Program-made: the position numbers and the translations under genes | In this document: positions 24,217 through 32,581 of the stretch, in pieces | How positions within the stretch are numbered: position 1 is the first letter of the stretch | Layout: each line of letters begins with the position of its first letter | NCBI RefSeq assembly: GCF_051488665.1 | Contig: NZ_JBPSEG010000001.1 | Coordinates: forward strand, 372,001 to 436,000 | Reading direction: 5' to 3' | DNA length: 64,000 nucleotides | Source: Melioribacter sp051488665 | GTDB lineage: Bacteria > Bacteroidota > Ignavibacteria > Ignavibacteriales > Melioribacteraceae | The notes under the pieces: model-generated | Told to the model about the DNA's origin: nothing | The model's input: only the letters and a program-made list of their open reading frames with translations | Database searches by the model: none

Positions 24217-24236
24217 CTGCATTTTTTTGTTTTACT

Positions 24237-24515
24237 ATGTTTTACGTCTATGTATTAAGAAGTCTGAAAGACAACAAAAGATACATTGGGCTTACTGCAA
24301 ATATTACACGCCGTTTCAGAGAACACCAAGAGGGATTAGTCAAGTCAACACGCAACCGTAGACCCTTCGAATTAATTTACTTTGAATCCTTCGAAAATAA
24401 ATCCGATGCCTTAAAAAGAGAGAAATTCTTCAAAACAGGTAAAGGTAGAGAATTTCTGAATTCACTTTCACAATCAGTAAAAATTATTCTTAAATACCTT
24501 TGTTTTTTATTCTGA
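24237..24515 (+). CDS. Small GIY-YIG nuclease-domain protein
   Basis: 92 residues, essentially just a GIY-YIG domain of the UPF0213/YhbQ kind: YVYVLRS (3-9), YIGLT (16-20), then RRFREHQEG with Arg25/26, and a DALKREKFFKTGKGREFL tail. Such small proteins are common single-domain DNA nucleases or nuclease-like proteins. The gene lies directly behind tRNA-Cys and the tRNA-half array, has no clear ribosome-binding site, and is followed by the unrelated riboflavin operon. Whether it made the repeats is unknown; the association suggests a selfish or homing-like history. Confidence 0.85.
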   Translation: MFYVYVLRSLKDNKRYIGLTANITRRFREHQEGLVKSTRNRRPFELIYFESFENKSDALKREKFFKTGKGREFLNSLSQSVKIILKYLCFLF

Positions 24516-24610
24516 AGCATAATTACCCGCATTCAAATAAATAGTAGAGCTGTTAATTTTTTTACTCCTGAAATAAAGTTATTTTTGTATTACAAGATTT
24601 TTTAGATTTT

Positions 24611-25060
24611 ATGAATACCGATAAAGATAAAGAGTATATTTTAAGATGCTTTGAATTAGCGCGCAAAGGACTGGGCAAAGTCGAGCCCAATCCAATGGTT
24701 GGCTGCGTAATTGTTAAAGGGGATAAGATTTTATCCGAAGGTTATCACGAATATTTTGGCGGAGCGCATGCGGAAGCCAATGCTATTAATAATGCCGGAG
24801 AAACTCTTGAAGGTTCCACTCTCTATTGCAATCTCGAACCGTGCTGTCATACAAATAAAAAGACTCCGCCCTGCGTGCCATTAATAATAAATAACAAAAT
24901 AAAAAAAGTTGTAATATCGTCTGTAGATCCCAATCCTCAAGTATACGGCAAAGGTATCGAACAACTGCGTGAAGCCGGTATTGAAGTAATAGTTGGAATT
25001 CTGGATGATGAATCCAAAAAACTGAATAAAAATTATTTTGAAAGTTTTAATAATGTTTAG
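24611..25060 (+). CDS. ribD: Riboflavin biosynthesis deaminase RibD, deaminase domain only
   Basis: 149 residues, the CMP/dCMP-deaminase-like N-terminal domain of RibD. It deaminates 2,5-diamino-6-ribosylamino-4(3H)-pyrimidinone 5'-phosphate. HAEANA (53-58) and EPCCHTNKKTPPC (76-88) supply the zinc ligands His53, Cys79 (or Cys78) and Cys88. The motif is one residue longer than the usual EPCSHxGxTPPC. The reductase domain that normally follows is absent: the frame stops and the riboflavin synthase start overlaps by 8 nt. The reduction step must be encoded elsewhere. The start codon is followed by MNTDKDKEYILRCFELARKG, the usual beginning. Confidence 0.93.
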   Translation: MNTDKDKEYILRCFELARKGLGKVEPNPMVGCVIVKGDKILSEGYHEYFGGAHAEANAINNAGETLEGSTLYCNLEPCCHTNKKTPPCVPLIINNKIKKVVISSVDPNPQVYGKGIEQLREAGIEVIVGILDDESKKLNKNYFESFNNV

Positions 25061-25688
25061 CGGAATAGTAGAAGAAATAGGAAAAATCGAGAGAGCCGAC
25101 AGAATCGAAAACGGAATTCAGTTCTCAATCAGCGGTGAAAAAATATTCGAGGATTTAAAATTGGGAGATTCCGTGGCTGTAGACGGAGTATGCCTAACTG
25201 TTACATCTTTCAACAATAATATATTCAAAGTAGACGCTGTAGGAGAAACTTTGCTAAAAACGACTCTCCATAATTATAACGTTGGCGATTTTGTAAATTT
25301 AGAGCGTGCAATAAAATATAACGAAAGAATCGGCGGACATTTAGTACAGGGGCATGTTAACAGTACTGGTAAAATTAAAGGTATAATTCCCAAAGGAGAA
25401 AATTATTTACTGGAAATTTCGTATCCTTCTCAGTTGAAAAAATATTTTATCGAGGAAGGTTCTATAGCAGTTAACGGCGTAAGTTTAACAATCGCCAGAT
25501 TATACGACGGATATCTTGTTATTTCGGTTATACCTTATACATGGGAACATACAACGCTGAAATATAAAAAGGCTGGCGATATGGTTAATATCGAAGTTGA
25601 CTTAATTGCCAAGTATGTGGAAAAATTACTTAATTCAAAAGAAGAGTCAAATCTTTCAACGGATAAATTAAAAAAGATGGGTTATTAA
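25053..25688 (+). CDS. ribE: Riboflavin synthase, alpha chain
   Basis: 211 residues from the ATG at 25053, giving the universal N-terminus MFSGIVEEIG; an upstream ATG adds five residues. It dismutates two 6,7-dimethyl-8-ribityllumazines into riboflavin. Two lumazine-binding repeats: residues 1-97 (FSGIVEEIGKIE, SVAVDGVCLTVTSF) and about 98-195 (GGHLVQGHVNSTGKI, SIAVNGVSLTIARL). Part of the rib operon, overlapping ribD and 3 nt before ribBA. Confidence 0.96.
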   Translation: MFSGIVEEIGKIERADRIENGIQFSISGEKIFEDLKLGDSVAVDGVCLTVTSFNNNIFKVDAVGETLLKTTLHNYNVGDFVNLERAIKYNERIGGHLVQGHVNSTGKIKGIIPKGENYLLEISYPSQLKKYFIEEGSIAVNGVSLTIARLYDGYLVISVIPYTWEHTTLKYKKAGDMVNIEVDLIAKYVEKLLNSKEESNLSTDKLKKMGY

Positions 25689-25691
25689 AAG

Positions 25692-26909
25692 ATGTCCAAA
25701 GAAAATAAGTTCAGTACAATCGAGTATGCGATCGAGAAATTCAAAAAAGGCGAGATGGTAATAGTAGTTGACGATGCTGATCGCGAAAACGAAGGCGATA
25801 TTATTATGGCTGCCGAATTTGCGACGCCCGAAGCCGTTAATTTCATCACCCGCGAGGCTAGGGGAATTTTATGCGTTGCTGTAACTCCCGAAAGAGCCGA
25901 TCAGCTTGGGCTCGACTTAATGGTAAAATACAATACCTCCCCGCATCAAACTCCCTTTACAATATCCATCGATTATCGATACGGTACGACAACAGGTACG
26001 TCAGCTTTCGACCGAGCGAAAACAATTAAAGCAATTGCAGATAAAAATGCAGGGGCAGACGATTTCGTGCGCCCGGGTCATGTATTCCCTCTGGTAGCTA
26101 AGCCGGGAGGCGTTTTAAAAAGAGCCGGACATACCGAAGCAGCCGTCGACCTTGCCAATCTCGCAGGGCTTTTCCCTGCGGGTGTTTTGTGCGAAATTCT
26201 TGACAGCGACGGCACAATGTGCCGGGGCGAAAGATTAACCGAATTTGCTCAGATGCATAACCTGCCCGTAATTTCAATAGCGGATCTAATTGAATACCGC
26301 AGGAAACGAGAAAAGTTAATCAAAAAAATTGTGACTGTTGATTTACCGTCTAAACACGGCAATTTCAAGCTTCATTTATACGAAAGCACAATCGAACCGC
26401 ACGAAAATGCGCTTGCTCTGGTTAAAGGAGATATCTCTGACGGCAATCCCGTTTTAGTTAGAGTTCATTCCGAATGCCTGACAGGCGACGTATTCGGTTC
26501 TTTAAGATGCGACTGCGGCGATCAACTTGCTACAGCTCTCGATATGATAGAAAAAGAAGGTCGAGGCGTTTTGCTGTACATGAAGCAAGAAGGCAGAGGA
26601 ATCGGATTGGTCAACAAGTTGTTGGCTTATTCGCTTCAGGAAAAAGGAAAAGATACGGTAGAAGCAAACGAGGAACTCGGATTCAAAGCAGACCTCAGGG
26701 ACTATGGAATGGGAGCTCAAATTTTAAAAGACCTCGGAATTACAAAAATCAGATTACTCACTAATAATCCGAAAAAAATTATCGGACTAAAAGGTTACGA
26801 CCTCGAAATAGTAGAACGTGTGCCTATTGAAATACCCGCAAATGAAGTAAATAAAAAGTACCTTAAAACTAAAGCGGAAAAATTGGGTCATATAATAAAA
26901 AATTTATAA
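25692..26909 (+). CDS. ribBA: Bifunctional DHBP synthase / GTP cyclohydrolase II
   Basis: 405 residues. The N-terminal half (1-205) makes 3,4-dihydroxy-2-butanone 4-phosphate: VDDADRENEGDIIMAAEFATPE and PGHVFPLVAKPGGVLKRAGHTEAAVDL. The C-terminal half (about 206-400) is GTP cyclohydrolase II: RVHSECLTGDVFGSLRCDCGDQL with the three zinc cysteines, and YMKQEGRGIGLVNKL and DLRDYGMGAQIL. Both active centres look complete. It supplies both starting branches of riboflavin synthesis. Confidence 0.97.
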   Translation: MSKENKFSTIEYAIEKFKKGEMVIVVDDADRENEGDIIMAAEFATPEAVNFITREARGILCVAVTPERADQLGLDLMVKYNTSPHQTPFTISIDYRYGTTTGTSAFDRAKTIKAIADKNAGADDFVRPGHVFPLVAKPGGVLKRAGHTEAAVDLANLAGLFPAGVLCEILDSDGTMCRGERLTEFAQMHNLPVISIADLIEYRRKREKLIKKIVTVDLPSKHGNFKLHLYESTIEPHENALALVKGDISDGNPVLVRVHSECLTGDVFGSLRCDCGDQLATALDMIEKEGRGVLLYMKQEGRGIGLVNKLLAYSLQEKGKDTVEANEELGFKADLRDYGMGAQILKDLGITKIRLLTNNPKKIIGLKGYDLEIVERVPIEIPANEVNKKYLKTKAEKLGHIIKNL

Positions 26910-26921
26910 TCAGGAGGAAGC

Positions 26922-27386
26922 ATGGTTAAAACTACCGAAGGATTGCTAAATGCGGAAGGCAAGAAATTTGCGATTGTCGTTTCTCGCTTTAACGAACTGG
27001 TATCTAAACAATTATTAAACGGCGCTCTCGATTGTCTGATCCGTCATAAAGCCGATGAATCGAACATACAAGTATACTGGGTGCCGGGCTCATTCGAAAT
27101 ACCCTTAACCGCTCAGAAATTGGCTCAATCAAAAAAATATGACGCTGTAATTTGCCTTGGCGCGGTTATCAGAGGAGGAACTCCTCACTTCGAATATGTA
27201 GCATCCGAAGTTTCAAAAGGGATCGCCAATGTTTCTTTAAACAGCGGACTGCCCGTAATATTCGGTATTATTACGGCTGATTCGATGGAACAAGCCCTCG
27301 AAAGAGCAGGCGTTAAAGCGGGCAATAAAGGATGGGACGCTGCGTTGTCTGCAATTGAAATGGCAGACCTGTTTGGAAAAATTTAA
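26922..27386 (+). CDS. ribH: 6,7-dimethyl-8-ribityllumazine synthase
   Basis: 154 residues. It condenses the products of RibBA and RibD branches. Conserved: FAIVVSRFNELVSKQLLNGA, WVPGSFEIPLTAQKL, CLGAVIRGGTPHFEYVASEVSKGI, PVIFGIITADSMEQALERAG. The gene follows ribBA by 12 nt with AGGAGG before its ATG. It ends convergently with uvrA, overlapping its stop by 4 nt. Confidence 0.97.
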   Translation: MVKTTEGLLNAEGKKFAIVVSRFNELVSKQLLNGALDCLIRHKADESNIQVYWVPGSFEIPLTAQKLAQSKKYDAVICLGAVIRGGTPHFEYVASEVSKGIANVSLNSGLPVIFGIITADSMEQALERAGVKAGNKGWDAALSAIEMADLFGKI

Positions 27387-30214
27387 TTTATTCCTAATTC
27401 TTCTTTAAGAAATTTTCCCGTTATGCTCTCTTCAACATTTGCAATTTCTTCCGGCGTTCCGGCGGCAATGATATTTCCGCCGGCTTCTCCCCCGCCGGGA
27501 CCCAAATCGATTATATAATCCGCAACTTTAATGACATCCAGATTGTGTTCTATTACAATTACCGTATTGCCCTTTTCGACAAGTTGATTTAATACGTTTA
27601 ATAGTATTCTAACGTCTTCAAAATGGAGACCGGTAGTCGGTTCGTCAAGAACGTAAACCGTTTTGCCGGTTGCAACTTTGCTCAATTCCGTAGCTAATTT
27701 TACGCGCTGCGCTTCGCCGCCGGACAAAGTAGTAGCCTGCTGCCCCAAACGAATATATCCCAGTCCTACGTCGTAAAGAGCTTTAATTTTTCTGTGAAGC
27801 ACGTGCAGGTCTTCGAAAAAGTGAAGGGCTTCTTCGACCGTCATATCCAGCACATCCGATATCGATTTTGTTTTGTAAAGGATTTCAAGCGTTTCCCTGT
27901 TATATCTTCTTCCGTTACAGGCTTCGCAAATTACGTATACATCGGGCAAAAAGTTCATCTCGATTTTTTTAACGCCGTCGCCGCCGCATTCTTCGCACCT
28001 GCCGCCTTTTACATTGAAGCTGAAACGACCGGCTTTATAACCGCGCACCTTAGATTCGGGCAGCTGGGCGAATAAATCCCTGATATGAGTAAATATTCCG
28101 GTATATGTAGCCGGATTAGATCGCGGCGTTCTGCCGATCGGAGCTTGGTCAATTTCGATAATCTTATCTATATGCTCTAACCCTTTAATTTCCTTATAGG
28201 GCAAAGGCGCTACTTTCGAGTCGTATATATACTTATAGAGAACACGAACCAGTGTTTCGTTAATTAACGTCGATTTGCCCGAACCGCTTACACCTGTTAT
28301 CAAAGTTAATGTGCCGAGAGGTATTTTAAGATTGACATTTTTTAAATTATTTCCCGACGCTCCTAATAATTCCAAAAATTTACCGTTCCCTTTTCTTCTC
28401 TTTTCAGGCGTTTCAATTTTTTTCTTATTTTTAATATAATCGAGCGTGATTGAATTAAATCCGTTATCTCTTTGAATCAATTCCTTCGTTTTCCCCAGAA
28501 CGCAAACTTTACCGCCGTATTCTCCCGCTTTTGGGCCTAAGTCGACAATGAAATCGGAATTTTCGATGGTTTGTTTGTCATGTTCTACAACTATTACAGT
28601 ATTTCCCAGATCGCGCAGATTTTTTAAGGATTCAATAAGTTTTACGTTATCCGACTGGTGCAATCCGATACTCGGCTCGTCGAGCACGTAAAGGACGCCG
28701 GAGAGTTGTGAACCGATTTGTGTGGCAAGTCGTATTCTTTGCGATTCGCCTCCCGAAAGAGTTCTGGCGGAACGTCCGAGAGTTAAATAACTCAAGCCCA
28801 CATTCAACAAAAATTGCAATCGCGATTTAATTTCTCTTAGAATCTGCTTTGCGATTATTTCTTCTCTTTCGGATAGTTTCAAGTTATTGAAGAATTCGAG
28901 AGCTTTGTCGATTGAAAGATTAGTAACTTCCGCTATATTCAAATTTCCTACCTTAACCGACAAAGCTTCTTTCTTAAGTCTTCCTCCGTTGCATGCAGAA
29001 CAAGCAAGGGTGCTCATATAAGCTTCAGCCCACTGACGAATTTTATTCGACGAAGTGTTTTCGTAATAATGTTTTATATAATTTATCACTCCGCCGAATT
29101 TATGCATATAAGTTACTTCTTTGTCTCCGGCGTAAGTATAAGTAAACGGAATTTTTTCTTTAGTTCCGTTTAATAATACATCAAGTTGTGTTTTATTCAA
29201 GTCCTTCAGCGGAGTATCGAAGTCGAATCCGTATTGTTTTGCCACGCTTTCGAGCTGTTTAAAAAACCAGATTGATCTCGGCTTTCCCAACGGCGCTATT
29301 CCCTCCTGGTTGATGGTTTTATTCCAATCGGGAATTATCAGATTAATGTCGAGTTCTTTTTTCTCGCCCAGGCCGTCGCATTCGGGGCAGGAGCCGTAAG
29401 GCGAATTAAAAGAAAATGAATTCGGCGCAAGTTCTTGAAATCCGATTCCGCAGTGAGCGCAGGCAAAATCCCTGCTGTACCAATGATCGTTTTCCCCGTC
29501 GTTAATAATTACGCTTCCGTTGCCGTAATTTAATGCTACTTCGATCGATTGACGAATCCGGTATTTGGAGGACTGGTTTACTTTCAGCCGATCGATAACT
29601 ATCTCGATATCGTGGGTTTTGTATCTGTCCACTTTGAAATTATCGATTAATTCGCGCACAGTTCCGTCAACGCGAACCCTTAAAAAGCCGTCTCTGAGAA
29701 TTTCATTAAACAATTCTCTGTAATGTCCTTTCCTGCCGTGAACAACCGGAGCCAAAATTTGAATTTTCTTTTCGTCGAATTCAGTCAGTATTATGTCAAT
29801 AATTTGATCGGACGATTGTTTTTCGACCGGTCTGCCGCAATTATAACAATATACTTTTCCGACTCTTGCATAGAGCAACCTGAGATAATCGTAAATCTCA
29901 GTAATTGTGCCTACAGTCGAACGGGGATTGCTCGCAGTTGTCTTCTGTTCAATCGATATCGAAGGGCTTAATCCTTCTATCAAGTCAACGTCGGGCTTTT
30001 CCAGCAGAGTTAAAAATTGACGCGCGTAGGTCGATAACGATTCGATATATCGCCGTTGACCTTCGGCGTAAATTGTGTCGAATGCAAGCGTGGACTTACC
30101 CGACCCCGACAAACCGGTAATTACAGTAAGAGTGTCGCGCGGAATTTCCAGGTCGATATTTTTCAGATTATGCTCCCGCGCTCCTTTTATGATAATTTTA
30201 TTATGTTCTTCCAT
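27383..30214 (-). CDS. uvrA: UvrABC excinuclease subunit A
   Basis: 943 residues from the ATG at 30214 (MEEHNKIIIKGAREHNLKNI); a TTG eight codons earlier is possible but has no better site. UvrA finds bulky DNA lesions and loads UvrB. Two ABC domains with Walker A GLSGSGKST and GVSGSGKST, two LSGGE signatures, Walker B VLDEPSIGLH and VLDEPTTGLH, and zinc-binding CxxC pairs (CYNCG, CAHCG/CPECDG, CEECGG/CEACNG). Length and architecture are normal. Expression could be SOS-related, but no operator was identified. Confidence 0.97.
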   Translation of the reverse strand: MEEHNKIIIKGAREHNLKNIDLEIPRDTLTVITGLSGSGKSTLAFDTIYAEGQRRYIESLSTYARQFLTLLEKPDVDLIEGLSPSISIEQKTTASNPRSTVGTITEIYDYLRLLYARVGKVYCYNCGRPVEKQSSDQIIDIILTEFDEKKIQILAPVVHGRKGHYRELFNEILRDGFLRVRVDGTVRELIDNFKVDRYKTHDIEIVIDRLKVNQSSKYRIRQSIEVALNYGNGSVIINDGENDHWYSRDFACAHCGIGFQELAPNSFSFNSPYGSCPECDGLGEKKELDINLIIPDWNKTINQEGIAPLGKPRSIWFFKQLESVAKQYGFDFDTPLKDLNKTQLDVLLNGTKEKIPFTYTYAGDKEVTYMHKFGGVINYIKHYYENTSSNKIRQWAEAYMSTLACSACNGGRLKKEALSVKVGNLNIAEVTNLSIDKALEFFNNLKLSEREEIIAKQILREIKSRLQFLLNVGLSYLTLGRSARTLSGGESQRIRLATQIGSQLSGVLYVLDEPSIGLHQSDNVKLIESLKNLRDLGNTVIVVEHDKQTIENSDFIVDLGPKAGEYGGKVCVLGKTKELIQRDNGFNSITLDYIKNKKKIETPEKRRKGNGKFLELLGASGNNLKNVNLKIPLGTLTLITGVSGSGKSTLINETLVRVLYKYIYDSKVAPLPYKEIKGLEHIDKIIEIDQAPIGRTPRSNPATYTGIFTHIRDLFAQLPESKVRGYKAGRFSFNVKGGRCEECGGDGVKKIEMNFLPDVYVICEACNGRRYNRETLEILYKTKSISDVLDMTVEEALHFFEDLHVLHRKIKALYDVGLGYIRLGQQATTLSGGEAQRVKLATELSKVATGKTVYVLDEPTTGLHFEDVRILLNVLNQLVEKGNTVIVIEHNLDVIKVADYIIDLGPGGGEAGGNIIAAGTPEEIANVEESITGKFLKEELGIN

Positions 30215-30292
30215 TTCAATAAATTTGTTCAAGTTCAATCTCTTATTTTATATAATAAACTGACTAAAATCAATTTATTTTTCCGGTAGCCC

Positions 30293-30925
30293 ATGACTAC
30301 TATAAAAACATTGCTCAAAGAGTGTCAATATAAATTCCGTGAAAAAGGTTCCCTCTTTATAAGTCAGGGTTTCCCCGTTTCTACAGTAGAATCGGCGGAA
30401 GAAATATTGGAGCAAGTCAGAAAAAAATATTTTGACGCTACTCACAATTGTTATGCTTTTAAAACTGCCGACGGAAATTTCAGGTATTCGGACGACGGGG
30501 AGCCCAACGGCACTGCCGGAATCAGAATATTCAATGCGATTAATCACTTTGATTTGACGAATTTAATCGTCGTTGTAACCCGGTATTTCGGCGGAGTAAA
30601 ATTGGGAGTAGGACCGCTTGGGAAGGCATATTATCACGCCTCCTTCGAACTGCTCAAAAACGCCGGTATTAAAGAGTTGACTCTTTATTATCGTACTTCC
30701 TTAAAATACGATTATAAGCATTCCAGTTCTGTTCACCATTTCTTATCTAAATACGAGGCGCATATTGAAGACAATTTGTTCACTTCAGAACCAGAAATCG
30801 TGTTTGCAGTACCCGCCGCAAATTACGAGCTGCTGAAAACCGACCTCGAGACCCATTTCCCTCCTCAAAGCAACGGAAAACGACCGTTGGAATTGTCCGA
30901 AAAAACCGAAAAAATTTTCAAATAA
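30293..30925 (+). CDS. YigZ/IMPACT family protein (UPF0029)
   Basis: 210 residues: N-terminal Impact domain with the signature FRYSDDGEPNGTAGIRI, VVVTRYFGGVKLGVGPLGKAYYHASFELLKNAG, and a C-terminal DUF1949 domain (DYKHSSSVHHFLSKYEAHIED...). In bacteria the family is of unsettled function; relatives bind nucleic acids or regulate translation under stress. It is divergent from uvrA and not in an operon. Confidence 0.93.
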   Translation: MTTIKTLLKECQYKFREKGSLFISQGFPVSTVESAEEILEQVRKKYFDATHNCYAFKTADGNFRYSDDGEPNGTAGIRIFNAINHFDLTNLIVVVTRYFGGVKLGVGPLGKAYYHASFELLKNAGIKELTLYYRTSLKYDYKHSSSVHHFLSKYEAHIEDNLFTSEPEIVFAVPAANYELLKTDLETHFPPQSNGKRPLELSEKTEKIFK

Positions 30926-30950
30926 ATTTTATATATCATGTCCGAAAATA

Positions 30951-30981
30951 TTGACAAATACAGACTAAATAACTAATTTTA
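30951..30981 (+). promoter_or_regulatory. Promoter of the Rrf2-family gene (TTG-N20-TAATTTTA)
   Basis: TTG at 30951-30953 (within TTGACA), 20-nt spacer, TAATTTTA at 30974-30981; the start codon is 46 nt further. AT-rich imperfect repeats (TTTTAATTAAGATATTAATC) just after it could be an operator for the Rrf2 protein itself; this is a guess. Confidence 0.5.
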
Positions 30982-31027
30982 ATTAAGATATTAATCTCTT
31001 TTTAATAATCTTAGAGAGGACTTCAGT

Positions 31028-31468
31028 ATGATCTACACGAAAACAGGAGAATATGCAATAAGAGCAATCTTATTTTTAGCGCGCCAGCCCAAAGACAGAC
31101 TTGTAATGTCGTCAGAGATTGCAAAAAGCGAAGATATTCCATCTCATTATCTTGCAAAAATACTCCAGCGAATGGCTAAATACGGATATGTCGACTCGTA
31201 TAAAGGAAGAGGCGGCGGTTTTAGAATTACCGAACTGGCAAAGAAAAGTTCAATTCTTGAAATCGTGGAAAGAGTAGAAGGACCCGTCATCAATTTAAAA
31301 TGCGTTACCGGTCTGAAAGAATGTTCCGAAGAAAATCCGTGTCCGCTGCACGACGAATGGGAAGAATTGAGAAACAGAATTTATAATTTGATATCGAGCA
31401 AGTCGGTTCAGGAAGTAGCCGAAAAATATGCCGAGACCCTCAGCAAAAGCAGCAATAACCAACAATAA
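31028..31468 (+). CDS. Rrf2-family transcriptional regulator with three cysteines
   Basis: 146 residues. The winged helix-turn-helix occupies about 1-80 (YTKTGEYAIRAILFLARQP, SEIAKSEDIPSHYLAKILQRMAKYGYVDSYKGRGGGFRI). Three cysteines Cys92, Cys99 and Cys105 (KCVTGLKECSEENPCPLHDEW), spaced C-x6-C-x5-C, are placed as the Fe-S ligands of IscR and NsrR (C-x5-C-x5-C type). It is therefore a likely iron-sulfur sensor of redox, NO or Fe-S status. No isc/suf operon is in the window, so targets are unknown. Ribosome-binding site AGAGGA is good. Confidence 0.92.
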   Translation: MIYTKTGEYAIRAILFLARQPKDRLVMSSEIAKSEDIPSHYLAKILQRMAKYGYVDSYKGRGGGFRITELAKKSSILEIVERVEGPVINLKCVTGLKECSEENPCPLHDEWEELRNRIYNLISSKSVQEVAEKYAETLSKSSNNQQ

Positions 31469-31476
31469 TTTGGATG

Positions 31477-31505
31477 GAAGGGTTGTAATTAATCTTCAAC
31501 CCTTC
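31477..31505. terminator. Hairpin between two convergent genes (possible bidirectional terminator)
   Basis: GAAGGGTTG, 11-nt loop, CAACCCTTC: a perfect 9-bp stem between the Rrf2 gene and the convergent gene. No T run follows on either strand, so termination is likely but not certain. Confidence 0.5.
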
Positions 31506-31506
31506 T

Positions 31507-31938
31507 TCACTTACCGTATTTCATATCGTTAAAATAAAGTTTCAGGAAACTCAAATCCTCGCAGAGAAATTTAAGATTATTCATCGATTCATGAGTAAGT
31601 TGTAAGTATTTTTCTTCGAAAATAGTTCGTAAAAAATCGGTAGCCTCCGACAGTATATTAGTCAGTAATTCCCTGATTTTTATTACCGTATCCAGGTACT
31701 CTTTCTCGATTGTCCGTAAATAATCGTTTTCAAGACGTTCGTCTTTTTTTTGGATTATATTAATGATTCCCTTTGAAAATTTGGCATGAAACGATAGTTC
31801 TTCGAGCTGTTCCATTTTCCCTGATTGAATTGACAATTCAGTCAGTCTGTAGATATCTTCTTTAAAATGAAGCTTGCCTTTTGACAAATCTTCCACATAA
31901 TTGCAAATTTTTTCGGCTTCCAACTTAGGGTCTCTCAT
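31507..31938 (-). CDS. Helical protein of unknown function
   Basis: 143 residues, soluble, no signal peptide, predicted nearly all helical with a long charged coiled-coil-like middle (IQKKDERLENDYLRTIEKEYLDTVIKIRELLTNILSEATDFL). Single Cys residues near both ends do not form a motif. It overlaps the methyltransferase gene by 4 nt at the end of the lepA operon, so it may assist it. I do not recognise a family. Confidence 0.75.
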   Translation of the reverse strand: MRDPKLEAEKICNYVEDLSKGKLHFKEDIYRLTELSIQSGKMEQLEELSFHAKFSKGIINIIQKKDERLENDYLRTIEKEYLDTVIKIRELLTNILSEATDFLRTIFEEKYLQLTHESMNNLKFLCEDLSFLKLYFNDMKYGK

Positions 31939-32579
31939 TTTATTTTAACTCCCAGCCCAATTCCGTCTCCCACCGGTAAAATCGTGGCATTTAACGCAGG
32001 ATGCTCCAGAAAAAGTCGATTGAATTCCCTGATTATTCGCGTAGACTTTTTATAAGACGACGGAACCCTTGTGGCTGCGGTATACCCGTGCCATAACAAA
32101 TTGTCGATAAATATAATACCGCCTTTTTTAAGGAGCATTAACGAATAGTAAAAAAGTTTTTCGTAGTCTTCTTTGTCAGCGTCGAGAAAGATTAAATTAT
32201 ATTTTTTTTGTAATGACGGCATTACGGACAATGCGTCGCCTTCTATGATTTGTATTTTATCCGACAAACCCGACCGTTCGATAAATTCTGCTGCAAGAGC
32301 AATATTGTCTTTACTCTTTTCAATTGTCTCGATAATCCCTTTTTTTCTGATTACCTTTGCCATCCGTATGGTTGAATAACCGATAGCCATACCGATTTCG
32401 AGCGTTCTCTTCGGGCGTGAAATTAAAATTAATTGTTCCAACAATTCAGCAGCTTTCCAGTCGAGTATCGGAATTTTGTTTTTAACGGCAAACTCTTCCA
32501 TTTCAGCTATAAGAGGGTCGTCAACTCTACGTAAAGTTTTAAGATAGTCCGTCTGTATCTTATTTATTATATCCGGCAT
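31935..32579 (-). CDS. Class I SAM-dependent O-methyltransferase (YrrM/TrmR-like)
   Basis: 214 residues, with the CCoAOMT/methyltransf_24 fold: RTLEIGMAIGYSTIRMA (SAM binding), IEGDALSVMPSLQ, NLIFLDADKEDYEKLF (metal-binding Asp), GGIIFIDNLLWHG (second metal Asp), RIIREFNRLFLEHPALNATILPVGDGIGLGVK. Relatives methylate tRNA wobble uridines (TrmR) or small molecules. It follows the subtilase gene by 2 nt. Substrate is not determined. Confidence 0.88.
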   Translation of the reverse strand: MPDIINKIQTDYLKTLRRVDDPLIAEMEEFAVKNKIPILDWKAAELLEQLILISRPKRTLEIGMAIGYSTIRMAKVIRKKGIIETIEKSKDNIALAAEFIERSGLSDKIQIIEGDALSVMPSLQKKYNLIFLDADKEDYEKLFYYSLMLLKKGGIIFIDNLLWHGYTAATRVPSSYKKSTRIIREFNRLFLEHPALNATILPVGDGIGLGVKIK

Positions 32580-32581
32580 AA

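Noticed and set aside
24516..24610. Possible FMN riboswitch before ribD
   Set aside because: The 95-nt leader has none of the conserved RFN boxes and is too short. Only a TATTTTTG -7 box at 24580-24587 is seen.
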